From Castanea sativa (taxonomy: Eukaryota > Streptophyta > Magnoliopsida > Fagales > Fagaceae), in the NCBI RefSeq assembly GCF_040712315.1, contig NC_134015.1, positions 11,676,945 to 11,740,944 of the forward strand: DNA of 64,000 bases, in the 5' to 3' direction. The notes under the pieces were generated by a model. That model was not told where the DNA came from. It made no database searches and worked only from the letters and a program-made list of their open reading frames with translations. Shown one piece after another: positions 25,951 through 37,158 of the stretch. How positions within the stretch are numbered: position 1 is the first letter of the stretch; each line of letters begins with the position of its first letter. Position numbers and translations under genes: made by a program.

Positions 25951-26932
25951 GGGAAATTTCTCCTCTAAAGAGATTTTGGGGAAATAGAGTTAGAGGGAGA
26001 GAGGTAGAAAGATGCAGATAATGTTTAAGGGTTTGAGAAAATTTTTGAAATTATTGTTTAGTTGATCTTGGATTAAATCTGGTTGGGTCTATTAGTTTTA
26101 ACCTTGGTTTGATTTTCTAACAAGAGTTAAGGCAATGGGTGAGCATTGATGTGGAGCTGAGACAACAAAAATAGATAGGTGTCATTTTTCTATTGGGTGG
26201 CAGGAGCTGGGAGGACCACATCAATAGTCCTCCTGGAGGTTCCAATAATTTCTCGTTCCTAGGGCCGGCCCTAGACCTAGACCATTTATGGTCTAAGGCC
26301 CCTAACACAGAAAGGCCCCTAATTAATATGGGGGCAGTAGGTTTTTTTTTTTTTTTCTAATTAAAAAAAAGAGTGAGTTACTTGCTTTTTTTATTTTATT
26401 TCTATCTAGTATGTTTTATAAGTTGACATGTTACTAATTACAATAAGTAATTCAATACTTTTTTTTTATTATTATTATTATTGAAATGTCATATCAAGTT
26501 GTAAGTTTTTTATAACAAAATTTGTAGAACTTTAGCATCTTTTTCACACACAAAAAAATTATGAATTAATAGAAATACAACACAATCACCAATAGACCAT
26601 TAAGTGAGTGAAAAATGCTAAAACTAATACAAATTTTATGACAAAAAATTAACAAATTGATGTGGCAGAAATATGATTGATGCCACTCAAACAATATAAT
26701 AAATTGAATGTTTAAAATAACTTTTTTTTTATTAGTGACACGTCAGTTTGTAAAAGCTACATAGTAAGTACCACTAGCTCACTCAGGATGAATTAGTCTT
26801 ATTAATTAGTAAGAATTAATAATAGATTTAAAATTAAAAAATAAACTAAATATTATTTAAATGATATTTAGATATAAAACGCCCCTTTAAAATTTTCTGT
26901 TTTAGACCTCAAACTATCTTGGGCTAGCCCTC

Positions 26933-27481
26933 AGGGTTCCTCCACCATATTTACTTTATTGGAATGCAGAAGAGAGAAAATTTATATAATGGGGAAGTGA
27001 TAGTGTTTGCTAATAATGTGTTTTTGAATTTGAGACTTGGTTTTCCAATTTTAGCTAACTACTTTTTAAAACACTCGTATCATCATATTAATTCATATTC
27101 TAAACCATATATCATTTAAATATTAATTTTTCTTTTGTTTTTATTATTTTTTTCACTTTTCCAAGGAAAACTCTAAAGACACACATATCCACAACATGAT
27201 TCGGCATCATCTTGTGACACACAAAAATCCTCAACCAAACAGATAGCCTAAAATAAAGAACCTCCTGCTAATAATAGAATGGCAAAATTTTGCATTCAAT
27301 TCATGAGTAGAAACTAGAAAGGCTTACCCGAAATTCTCAATTCGCCTTGTAAAATTTTACTGTTAATTTTCACTCCATCATTTCAGAATTTTTTTTTTTT
27401 TTTTTCTGAAAATGAAGAAAAAAGAAATGGGTATAGAAGGGGGCAACCAGAGTAACTTCTCTACCTGAACGTTACTCTAAT
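26933..27481. other. Intergenic DNA
   Basis: No gene or defined repeat recognised; AT-rich with homopolymer runs. Confidence 0.5.
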
Positions 27482-28245
27482 CAAGGGCAGCGTCAAGTAC
27501 TAATGAGGGTGGTCACAAGACCACCATGAATTTTTTTTTAATATACATTAAAAAATTTTGAGTTTTAAATTAATATGAATCTTTTGACCATGCTAGAAAA
27601 AAAAAAATTTTTTGATCGCCCTAAAAAAAACGTGAACACCCTTAATAAAAATTGAGCCCATTAAAAATAAAACTCAACCTTTCCAAAATTTTGGTCCAAT
27701 GAAAGTTGAACAAAAAAATTGCAAGAAATGCAATGTTCACAATATTTTCGTAACAAATTCTAAATAGCAGGTTGTTACTAGTAATCAAAAAAATAACTTC
27801 AATGGTAAGTTCAAATTAGAAACAAAAAAACTCACTATTTAAAATGTATACTTTTTAAATAGCTAGTCTGTTATTGCTTACTTTAGTCTTTAGCTGAATT
27901 TGTTGGATTTATGTGATATTTTTTTTTAAAAAAAGATAATGCATTTTGTTCATACTAGTACTTATTTAGGCAATACGTAGTAATTGAATGAGAGATCAGT
28001 AACATAATAGTTACTTGGTTTCTGGATATTGAAAAGATGTAGTTGATAATATTGATAATGAAACTATCATATCACATAATAGTTTCAAAATATGAAAACT
28101 TATGAAAAGAAATTTTAAAACTTTATGTATTTGCATATATTTTTTTTTTGTGATGTTAATATATTCAAGTTTTATTATTGTTAAAATTTTTTAATTTAAT
28201 TTTTTTTAATGACCATCCTAAAAAGAATTTCTAGAGCCGCCACTG
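27482..28245. mobile_element. hAT-like element
   Basis: The left terminus CAAGGGCAGCGTCAAG..AGGGTGGTC pairs with the reverse complement of the right (CAGTGGCGGCTCTAG..AGGATGGTC). The flanks ACTCTAAT (27474-27481) and ACCCTAAT (28246-28253) match at 7 of 8 positions. Length 764 bp, no transposase. A truncated piece of the GAGAAATGC-type MITE (compare 38114-38282) is embedded around 27722-27815. Confidence 0.7.
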
Positions 28246-29975
28246 ACCCTAATAACATCTTACCCTCTGAATTTGGGTTTGCAAGTAGGGGAATAGTAAG
28301 TCATAGTTGTTATTCCAGCCCCACGAGGATGCTAATAGTCGAGCTAGAGGTGTGGGGTTTTTTTCAAGCAGCACTTTTCATCACAGGATTCGAACTTGAA
28401 ACCTCCCCTCTCAAACCACTCCAGAGCAAGACCAATGATCACCGTACCACCACCATGATGGTTTTCACTTAACAGAAAATTAATTATGGCCCAAAAAATT
28501 CGTTCATATGTCTTATCAAAAAAAAATTGCAATGGCCCTTCACTTTAAAGTTTCCTGCATTGGTGCGTTTCACTGGAGTGACAGTTTGTAGTTTGTACAC
28601 TCCCTAGAGGCCAAACAGATGCACAGTATTTCTTTTTTTTCTTTTTTTTCTCCTCTTTTTTTGGATTTGATTTGAGGGACTGTATTCCAAAGTCATGTCA
28701 AGAATAAAGTTACATAGTCAGCACGATGCGGGAGTGATTTGGCTGTGTGTGTATATATATAGGGTCCGGTTAATGTGTGCCCTAGAGGCAAATATTAAAT
28801 CATTTATTTTGAGAAATATTTTCTCAGTAATTGAAAAACTATCAATACTTTTTCAATTTTTGAGAAAATATTTCCAAAAATAATTAATTATTGCGTGTCT
28901 TTATGACACACATTAGCAAAATCCATATATATATATATATATATATTACTACTTTGTCATAAGTCTTAAATTTATTATGAAATTACCAAATATATAGCCG
29001 ACTTTGAAGTTGATTAACTAGGTAATTTTGCATTGCATGAGGTGGTAGGGTCTGGGGACATGATGAATTTGGTACTTTTAGTATTGAATTTACTTCTAAG
29101 AAAACGAATTGGACTGGTCTATTTCCTCCTTGATTAGAGACAGTTTAGAAATTAGAAAGAGATTTTTGAATAGCAATTTCTGTTAGATTAGTGGAGTTTG
29201 TAATGCTGCAGTTCATGCTACAGCCAAGCTGAAAAAATAAATTCTCTGTGACTTAGAAGCTGAAATCGCTCTCTCTCTCTCAACAAAACAGAACAAAACA
29301 ATACATAAAAAAAAAATAATAATAATAAAAAATAAAAAAAAAACTCAAACCTTTATTTTTCTAATTTTATTTTGTTGTTAATATCGCTAGAAAATTTGCC
29401 CTTTTTTTTTTTTTTTTCAATATTTGCCTTAGGCCCCAAAATGCACAAAATCGCCCCGATTAGTTTCTCAGCAATGCACAGTGCTTCTGAGAGCTTGTTG
29501 AAGTCATAAGGGGACTGTGTCCCATTCCTCCATTAACTTGGTGAAGTTGTAAGAGGAATCACTTTTGTTTTGACTAACAGTTGCAACATGTGATGCAAAC
29601 TTGTGAGATCTAATGAAAAGGTTTGAGATTAAAGTAGTACCCAATGTACAAAATTCTCACATTGTGGGGTTCTAGAAAGGTATTATGATGCTAAGCAACA
29701 TTACACTTTTTTTTGGAAGGGGGGGGGGGGGTTGAGAGTGATTTTGGTAGGCAGTGTTACACTCAATTTTCTTTTAAAAGACAACAGAAACATTTTGAGA
29801 TTGCAATTTAAAAAAAATTGGAGTACAACAAATTTAAATTTAATTAAATTGATTATTACTGAAGAAATGTTAAAAGCAAAAGTCCCAAACTACGTTTCTC
29901 TAGAGCCAAAGGCGTGCAGAATAACTTGTTGAAGAATTTAATCTCCTTAACTAACAAATTGGTTAAACAATTAAT
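28246..29975. other. 3' flank of annexin gene with small repeats
   Basis: No gene. Contains a TA-inserted MITE (28762-28924), short (TA)n and (CT)n tracts and poly-A or poly-T runs. The annexin 3' UTR must lie at the right edge. Confidence 0.5.
28762..28924. mobile_element. TA-inserted MITE, copy 2
   Basis: Starts GGGTCCGGTTAATGTGTGCC and ends GACACACATTAGCAAAATCC, bounded by TATATATA on both sides. Same family as 20270-20432; the core ACTTTTTCAATTTTTGAGAA and AATAATTAATTATTG are shared. Confidence 0.7.
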
Positions 29976-31325
29976 CTAAAGCTCATCCTTCCCCAATAAG
30001 GCAAGAAGAAATGCCTTGTAGTCTCCTGATGTGTCCCTCTCTATGGCATTCTCCAAAGTAACATTGTTTCTCTTAAAATAGATTTTCATGATGTCCTTCA
30101 AATCCTTTTCTGCACGAGTGATGATCACACGGCTGAGAGCATCTTCATCAGTTCCTACTGTATTGATGGCAGTACGCAACACCTGAGTTCCAAAAAGAGT
30201 CCAATATACATACGTACTTTATGAACTTTTTCTCAATCAAATTATGTACTAATTATATCCTCCAAATTGTAAAGCTAATTTAACTAAGTCTCATAACTTA
30301 ATGATATGTTGCATATATACCTTTGCATAGTACTTCTGAGGGTCTTTGATACATCGGATAGTTGTACGCAATGCCGCGAGATAATTATCAGTTGGGTCGC
30401 CCAACAAACCCTAAAAATTAACATTTCAAACATTTTAATTATCATTTAATTCCAAGGTCCATGAAAATTGAGATACAATAATAATAATAATAATCGTATT
30501 GAAGTTGATGAGACCACATTAATTTTGATTTATAAAAGTGAAATTAGACCATTTAATAAGTCAAGCATCTATTATATGTTAGACAATTGAGTGATTATAA
30601 TAAATTCAATGTTTATTTTATTATAGAGTAAAGCTTATTTTTTAGCTTATATATGTATAATACCATCACTGTAAAAATTTCAGTAAAGATCTAAATCATT
30701 ATATTTAAACATTGGTCAATTGTGTTATATAGATTTATTTGAATGGTTTAGATTCTACTATAAAAATGAAATATTAATGGCTCCATTAATTAATATTAAT
30801 TTGTTAAGCCACCATCCTATCATAGTTTTCTCTAATGATAATTAGAATTATTAATAAGCAATTTGTAAAAAACCTGTACTTTCCTAACACCTCATGGATC
30901 CCCCTTAGTTGCCATTTCTTTCTTTTTTTATAAACAAACTTTCTATACCTTGGTAATGGATGTGCCATGAATATCTCTGTAGCGGTTGAAAGTTCCCTTG
31001 AGCTGTGCCTTGCTTCTTGTACTAAGAATTCTAATCAACTCTTCATGGTTAAAAGCCTTTCCTTGGATTTCCTCATGAAGAATACCTGCTTCTGAATCTG
31101 CCATTTGCATATCTAATTCATACCCGTCATACCTGTAGGCGCTTACTACTGCCAAGAGAATCTGCATCAAAGTCCCATAGACATAAAGTGGAACCATTCT
31201 TGATTATTTTATTAAACTTTTTAAGCCAAGAGATTAGAAAAGCATTAATGTTCCATATATAATGTACTATTAATATATGCATGGTTTGAAATTTGATTTG
31301 ATATGATGCAATTCAATCTATCCAA

Positions 31326-31379
<54 letters not shown>

Positions 31380-33568
31380 TGTATTAAAGAGTAAAATGTT
31401 AGTGTTACTAAATGGAAAAATGACTTATTTAACATTGGTTTTGATTAACTTGTGAATTCTATTAGTATCTTGACATTTGACACATACTTTCCTAATGTCA
31501 CCAGTTGTGTAAGAAGCCACATCTTCTTCAATAGAGTGCTTGTAGCGATGCCGATAAGCACGTCTTACTGCCAAGAGCTCTTCTGGAGATCCAATGCATG
31601 CTATTTCAATGATTAACCGGTAATCGGGTACATCCTTCTTCAGTGCAGCATTGGTTAAGACAGCATCCCTATCAGCAGGGTCCAGTGTCCAGTGGCATAT
31701 AGCTCTCTATGTCCATGTCATTTTTATTGTCAAAAATTTCAACATGAAAAAAGAAAACCCAATTGTAATTACATTCAATCATAGGTACATACATGTAATA
31801 AATAAATCTAAGTTAAGGATAATCTGAATATGTCATCTGTATGGATATGTAGATTGATAATTTTTGTGGAAATATAAACCTCAAAGTCCCCGGAAAGTTC
31901 ACATTTAAGCTGCTGGATGAGATCCTCTTGATAAACTTCCTCATAAGCTAGTCCAATAAGCTTCCTCTGATTTGCATTTCTGTGTCCCAGTATGGAAATT
32001 AGAGCCCTTTCATCGGTTCCCCATCCTGAGAAGGATATCCAAATAACAGAGGAAAAGGATTAGTATAGTCATTGACTTTTGACAAATATATCTTTTCTCA
32101 AGAAGAATTTATACATGTATGGTAAAAGTAATAACTTCATTTTTCTTGCGATAGTAAAAAAATGAGCAATCATTCAAAAATTTATATTTTTTTAAGATGA
32201 ACATATTTTTGAGGGTGAAGTTTCGGTCCAATGTTTTAATGCAAAAGATGGGACACGAAAGTGACACGTGATCATTTTTGGACACATATAGTATCTGTTT
32301 CACTATACAATTTATTAGAACACTGGACCATGAAAGGAAAACCAAATCCTATTTTTGGTTTCAAGAATATATATCAATAAATAAGTTTAGAGAATAAATA
32401 TGGAGTGCTTTTGATATTTTATCTAACATAAATTTCCCCTTCTCAGTCCTAATTTGCAATGTAGTGCTACAAGTAAAGAAAAATGAAATATGTATGAGCC
32501 CGCCTTCGCAAAGTGTCTTTTTTCTAGATACCCCTTTGTTTCCTTTTATATATATATATATGCTTAAATAAAAGCATATAAATGAAAGGATGTTTTCCAT
32601 ATAAATCAGTTTTGGATTAGTAGTTGAACATGTTTCTTTTTTGATAAATATAATTGAACAAGTTTCTACATCAAACGAACATAAGAAACTGTTTATGTAA
32701 CAAAATCTTTTAGCTGCCATGACAGATTGTTACTGTGAGGACACTAATCGGACTTATCCGCTTTGGGGAGCCAGTCCCTCACGGTTTAATCTCAAGCGGC
32801 GTGGAGAACGATACCTGGAGCAAGGGCAGACCTTGGAACTCGGCAGGCCGTCCCACATCGATAAGAGATCCCTCCCACACATGGTTTATAAGCTTCTAGA
32901 GCGACCATGTGTGTACCACTACAACATGGCCCTTTTAATGTGAGGACACTAATCGGACTTATCCGCTTTGGGGAGCCAGTCTCTCACGGTTTAATCTCAA
33001 GCGGCGTGGAGAACGATACCTGGAGCAAGGGCGGACCTTGGAACTCGGCAGGTCGTCCCACATCGACAAGAGATCCCTCCCACACATGGTTTATAAGCTT
33101 CTGGAGCGACCATGTGTGTACCACTACAACACATGGGATCTCTTGTCGATGTGGGACGGCCTGCCGAGTTCCAAGGTCCGCCCTTGCTCCAGGTATCGTT
33201 CTCCACGCCACTTGAGATTAAACCGTGAGGGACTAGCTCCCCAAAGCGGATAAGTCTGATTAGTGTCCTCACAGTTACCATTTCTTTTAAATGGAAAATC
33301 AATTGAATAAAATTGTTCAAGCAATAAAAAAATATTTTCATTTTCATAAATTTGATGAATAATCTCAATAAATAATTAATTAAAGAATTAGAAACAACAA
33401 AAGGAAATTTAATAGAACTTTTTAGCCATATTACCAACATCTGAAATCAGCAGCATATTTGGCATTCACAAAATAAGGATTAAAATAAGAATAACCTAGA
33501 CAAGCCTTCTTGATATTCTCTGCATCTTCAATCGGGGAAAATTCCTTGGGAGCAATTATGGTAGCCAT
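29976..33568 (-). CDS. Annexin, 6 exons, 315 aa, C-terminal KDEL
   Basis: Calcium-dependent phospholipid-binding protein, normally cytosolic and recruited to membranes. Exons 5' to 3': 33568-33496, 32025-31880, 31706-31488, 31161-30949, 30410-30321, 30182-29976 (TAG). Introns are GT-AG and phases fit. Length matches plant annexins. Four annexin repeats are recognisable. The type II calcium loop is kept in repeat I (GWGTD, residues 25-29, with acidic SGDFE later) and in repeat IV (VGTDED..SGDYK); repeats II and III lack it, as is usual in plants. H39 (GHRN) corresponds to the conserved repeat I His. Repeat III has IRI (LIRILSTRS), proposed in the family for actin binding. No signal peptide is visible. 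The protein ends GKDEL where family members usually end like GEDDA. Intron 1 contains a foldback repeat; a MITE lies 421 bp upstream of the start. Confidence 0.94.
31329..31377. repeat. (TA)n microsatellite
   Basis: About 48 bp of uninterrupted TA repeats in an annexin intron (between 31161 and 31488). Confidence 0.92.
32734..33273. mobile_element. Foldback element in annexin intron 1
   Basis: Two direct copies of a 193 bp unit (32734-32926 and 32939-33131; TGTGAGGACACTAATCGG..CTACAACA) are separated by 12 bp. They are followed by a third, inverted and shortened copy (about 33132-33273). The whole begins TGTGAGGACACTAATC and ends with its exact reverse complement, and is flanked by a 5 bp duplication GTTAC (32729-32733 and 33274-33278). 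Units are LTR-like (TG..CA ends, GTCCCACATCG motif, TTTATAAG). No internal coding, primer site or polypurine tract was seen. Copies two and three could form a long hairpin. Confidence 0.85.
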
Positions 33569-33988
33569 TGTTTGCTCTTCCCTCTTCCTCTGTCAAAGCT
33601 CTGACTATTGTTTTTTTTTTTTTACTTCTTCATTTATAGTGGCCAAACATTTACTGCATCCGTTTCAAAATTAATCCCAATATATGTTGTTATTCACAGC
33701 AGTAATTAATAACATTTGCATGTAACTTATAAAGAAGTTGTACCGGTTCCCACAGTGATTATCTCACTTGTATATTTCATTACAATTACTGATAACAGAA
33801 AAAGTTAGAATGATATAGTAGCACTTATGACCAAGAAATATGCACAAACGAATGTGCAGCCTCTAAAACCATAGCAATTGAACTACAAAGCTCTTGGCAT
33901 AACCTCTTTATCACTTGTGAGCATGAAGAGGTCAGTTGTTCGTAGGACAAAATATATGTACAGCAGTTTCTTAAATATTGTATATTAA
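33569..33988. promoter_or_regulatory. Annexin upstream region
   Basis: About 420 bp between the annexin start codon and the MITE at 33989. On the minus strand there is a T/A-rich stretch about 70 bp upstream of the ATG that could contain core promoter elements, but no unambiguous TATA box or operator is claimed. Confidence 0.35.
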
Positions 33989-34320
33989 GGCTGAGTTTGG
34001 ATACAGCTTCTTCCGCGTTTGCGTCTGAGTTTTTTGTTTTTTTTGTTTTTTTTTTTTTCCTTCTTCTGTTGCAGCAGCACGGGTCAGGGGGACAAGGCTA
34101 CTGTTCATGTTACTGTGCATGAACAGTAGCCGCATTTTGCTGACTTTCAGCACATTTGTGGGTCCCGTGTACTGTTCATGGGACCCACAAACTTCACTTT
34201 ACAGACTTTTTTTTTTAATGGGTTCCACGGTACTATTCACATATTTAAAAATTATTTTGCTACAGTGTTTTCAGTTTTCAGTTTTCAGTTTTCAGCAATA
34301 AGCTCTATCCAAACGGACCC
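33989..34320. mobile_element. Harbinger-like MITE, copy 1
   Basis: 332 bp element with ends GGCTGAGTTTGGATA and, reversed from the right, GGGTCCGTTTGGATAG. It is flanked by a TAA duplication (33986-33988, 34321-34323). Internal CTACTGTTCATG/CATGAACAGTAG and GGGTCCCGTGTACTGTTC/ATGGGACCCAC segments are self-complementary. It is the reverse-orientation sister of 58093-58421. A 3 bp TWA-type target suggests PIF/Harbinger, by inference. Confidence 0.8.
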
Positions 34321-36235
34321 TAAGTAATTAAGTTTCTCAATTATATTCAAACACATAACTGCATTAAATTTAATTCTTTTTGAAAAGATAATACTATTTG
34401 TAATACATTAATCAATGCAACCATGTGTTTGAATGTAATTGAAGAACTTAATATACCGTAAACCAAGGAATTGTAATCTCAAAGAAAGAAAGATGGCTGT
34501 TGTGGGATTTCTTACTTAACATTCCGTGAAGATGACAATTTCCCTCGGATCCTTGCATTGTACTACTACCTCCCCCTCCATTTTCTTCTGTTAAATTCCA
34601 TAGCTTCGACCAGTAGATGGCTCGCCAATTTGGTTGGAGAATGACACATGCACCCTGAGGAAATTGAGTCTTAGGCATGTTGTCTTGTTCCTGTTTTTCT
34701 TTGGCCGCGATAAAAGAGCTGGTCAAATGAGTAGCCCACGATACGATTTCAGTAACACTTAGCTGTTGCGCACAAAACAAACTTGATTTCTGTTGTATCC
34801 AAATTGGTATTTGAGAATGACACTAAATAAATAGGCAAAGATTGAAGTATAGACTAAGAAGTACTAGTCTTCCTCCTTGTGTTAGTAGCTTATTAGCTTT
34901 TCATTTTTGGAATTTGTTGTTTACCCTATCCTCCTAGGGTTGGAATAAGCTTTTTTTTTAGAGGAGCTAAGGTTTAAGTTGAAACCCAATTATTTACCTG
35001 GCCTCTCTGTCAAAGGCACTTGTTGTTGGGCTTGGTGGAGCCTAGTCGTGTTTAATCAGGTTGACGACCCGACCCGACCCAAATAATATTGCGTGATTTT
35101 TAATGGAAGATTTTCTGAGGCTTAGTCCATGGAGCGGAGGCTTGAGCCGATAGGCCCAAGCCTTTAGCCCGTTTTGTAGCCTATTGTAAATCATATGCGA
35201 AGAATATAGAAAAACGATGTTTTAGTGATTAGGGTGGTTGTTGTTTTTGAGAGTGAAAAACTATAGCCGCACTTTGTATTTTTTTTTCCTGATAATAGTG
35301 AAATCTCTGCAACTCCGTGAATGTAGGCAAATTGCCGAACTACATAAATACTGTCTTGTGCTGATTATTTTTCTTTGGTGTGTGTTTTTTCTCTATTTTT
35401 GTTTCGCACTGGTTTGGGAATTTCGGGTTAATTCCCTACACTTCTAGGATTTCCACTAGTGTTTGCTTGATTTCCTATGCTGTGTTGGGACTACATATCA
35501 TATCAGATTTGTAAGGTTATACTTTTAGACCCAATAGAGCACAATACCAGTTTATCACTGCTTTGAGTGTTTTATTATTCTGTATGTCAGCTTTGAGGAG
35601 AAGATGGTATCACCCACAAACATTAAGTGTGTATTGTTCTTGGGCTGTGCTGCCTTATGGAAATTCCAATAAGGTGCCCAGATTTCTACCTGCATATAGA
35701 CAGGGCAATGGATGAATAGGTAAGCTATGAAAGGGAAAAGTTGTCGTTCTATTAACTAAAAGGGTACGTGTGTGTGTGGGAGAGTACTGTGAGATTAATT
35801 GCCTCCAATGATCACTGAGACACATATTTTTTTGAACTCCCAATATAAAATTCTAACACGTAGGCTTTGGACATATCCACCTTCAAAACTACCCACCTAA
35901 TTTTTCCTTTTTGTCAACTTAAGGTTATTTTGTCAAATTTAATAAAAAATTAGATTTTCATTCAACTATTTAAGTTCAATATTTATTAAATAATTACAAT
36001 TGACACAATTGAGTATAATACTTCAATTATTAAAATGGTTTAAATTTAGTCCTTTAATTTTGACTATAATTTTCAAATTGGTTCTTCATCTTAAAATTAT
36101 TATCAGTTTAGTCCATTATTTAAATGCTCTTTTTACTATTACAAAATTAATGAAAACATTCAATTGTTTCATTAATATTAATTTATTGAAAAAAAAAATG
36201 CTTAAATAACGTTATGGACTAATAGATTTAGACAA
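34321..36235. other. Intergenic DNA
   Basis: Mostly single-copy-looking AT-rich DNA. A minus-strand open frame at 34448-34780 (110 codons) has a low-level look of a decayed LINE ribonuclease H linker (KEKQEQDN..), but no diagnostic motif, so it is not called as a gene. Confidence 0.45.
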
Positions 36236-36384
36236 CCACCATGCACCCTTGGCGTGGTGGTCACCCCATAAGTATAAATGTTTGTAGAGGGAAAGATTAG
36301 GGTTCAAGTCTCTAGGAGGGAGTTTCACACACATATACACTTAGATTAGACTAGAGTATATATTCTATCTTGTATTAAAAAAAG
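36236..36384 (+). mobile_element. SINE, copy 2
   Basis: Begins CCACCATGCACCCTTGG with a box A-like TGGCGTGGTGGT, then box B-like GGGTTCAAGTCTC at about 36300. It ends TTCTATCTTGTATTAAAAAAAG. The flanks are a perfect 14 bp duplication, ATAGATTTAGACAA (36222-36235 and 36385-36398). This is a tRNA-derived, RNA polymerase III-type SINE. Confidence 0.88.
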
Positions 36385-36745
36385 ATAGATTTAGACAAAA
36401 TAATTAAATTAACTCATTTAGTTATATACTAATAGATTTTACAATTAATATGTACTGAATGGATCAAAGTGGACCAAAATGAACAGAATTGGACTAAGGT
36501 GGATGGAAATAGAACGAATGGACCAAACAGGACTGAAGAGGACCGAAATAGACCAAAGTAGACCGAATTGAACCTAACTGAAACAAAGTCGACCGAAATG
36601 GACCAAAGGGGACCAAATGGATCGAAATGGTCTAAATGGACCTAACGGAACCAAAATGGACTAAAATGCTACGCTTATAGATTTGGACAAAATATTAAAT
36701 TAACTCATTTAGTTATTTACTAATAAATTTTACAATTAAAATGGA
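36385..36745. repeat. Degenerate GGACCAAA minisatellite between direct repeats
   Basis: From about 36455 to 36670, units close to AATGGACC(A/G)AA recur about 20 times with point changes. The array lies between two roughly 65 bp direct repeats (ATAGATTTAGACAAAATAAT.. at 36385 and ATAGATTTGGACAAAATATT.. at 36677). Confidence 0.8.
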
Positions 36746-37158
36746 CCAAAGTCAATTGAAATGCTACGCTAATGTTGCTCAATAAAAACGTAACAAGAAT
36801 AAATGATACACTTCAAGATATTATTATATAGATTACGTCTTATAATAACAATGGGATTCCAAAACCACAAGAAATCCTTTAAAATTCCTTTCATCATGGG
36901 CTAGACTTAAACAATTTTTTTTTTGAAAATTTTATGGATGGTAAATTGTCCCATTTTTAGTAAATTGCGAGTTTGGGGGTGCTACAAGTTAAAAGCCAAT
37001 ACATTTTCCTCATAAATTAAATCAAAGATGTCTTTGCTAGAAACACTAAGAAATGACAATTGACCTAAAAGTCATTGACTTATATGATTACATTTTCTTA
37101 CCTACCAAATTGTCATTAGATTCATTGATGATTAATGTCATATATCACAAAACATTTC

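Larger units (their letters stand above)
24490..26254. mobile_element. MULE with about 190 bp TIRs, probable Pack-MULE
   Basis: Terminal inverted repeats start GAGAAATTA and stay alignable for about 190 bp (24490-24680 against 26060-26254; shared GTGGTCCTCCCA, CTCCTGCCAC, AAATCAAACCAAGGTTAAAA). The flanks are a perfect 9 bp duplication, GTTCCTAGG (24481-24489 and 26255-26263), diagnostic of Mutator-like elements. Length is 1765 bp including a nested hAT. No transposase is present. The interior (about 25240-25950) looks gene-derived, so I infer capture of host sequence. Confidence 0.85.
24486..26932. mobile_element. hAT-like element split by a MULE
   Basis: The left tip (TAGG, 24486-24489) is separated from the body (26264-26932) by the MULE at 24490-26254 and its duplicated target. 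Removing the MULE and one target copy gives a left terminus beginning TAGGGCCGGCCC, matching the reverse complement of the right end (GAGGGCTAGCCC). The outer flanks are then ATGGTTCC and AGGGTTCC, a 7/8 matching 8 bp duplication. The body has no transposase frame. Confidence 0.7.

Noticed and set aside
32719..33440. Several open frames of 66-147 codons on both strands
   Set aside because: They come from the repeated units of the foldback element; the same peptide appears on both strands because the units are inverted copies. No conserved domain.
29976..33568. Annexin as an ER-resident protein
   Set aside because: There is no N-terminal signal peptide, so KDEL alone does not support ER location; kept only as a finding.
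34448..34780. 110-codon minus-strand frame as a gene or LINE remnant
   Set aside because: No catalytic or zinc motif is visible; the resemblance to LINE linker sequence is too weak to call.
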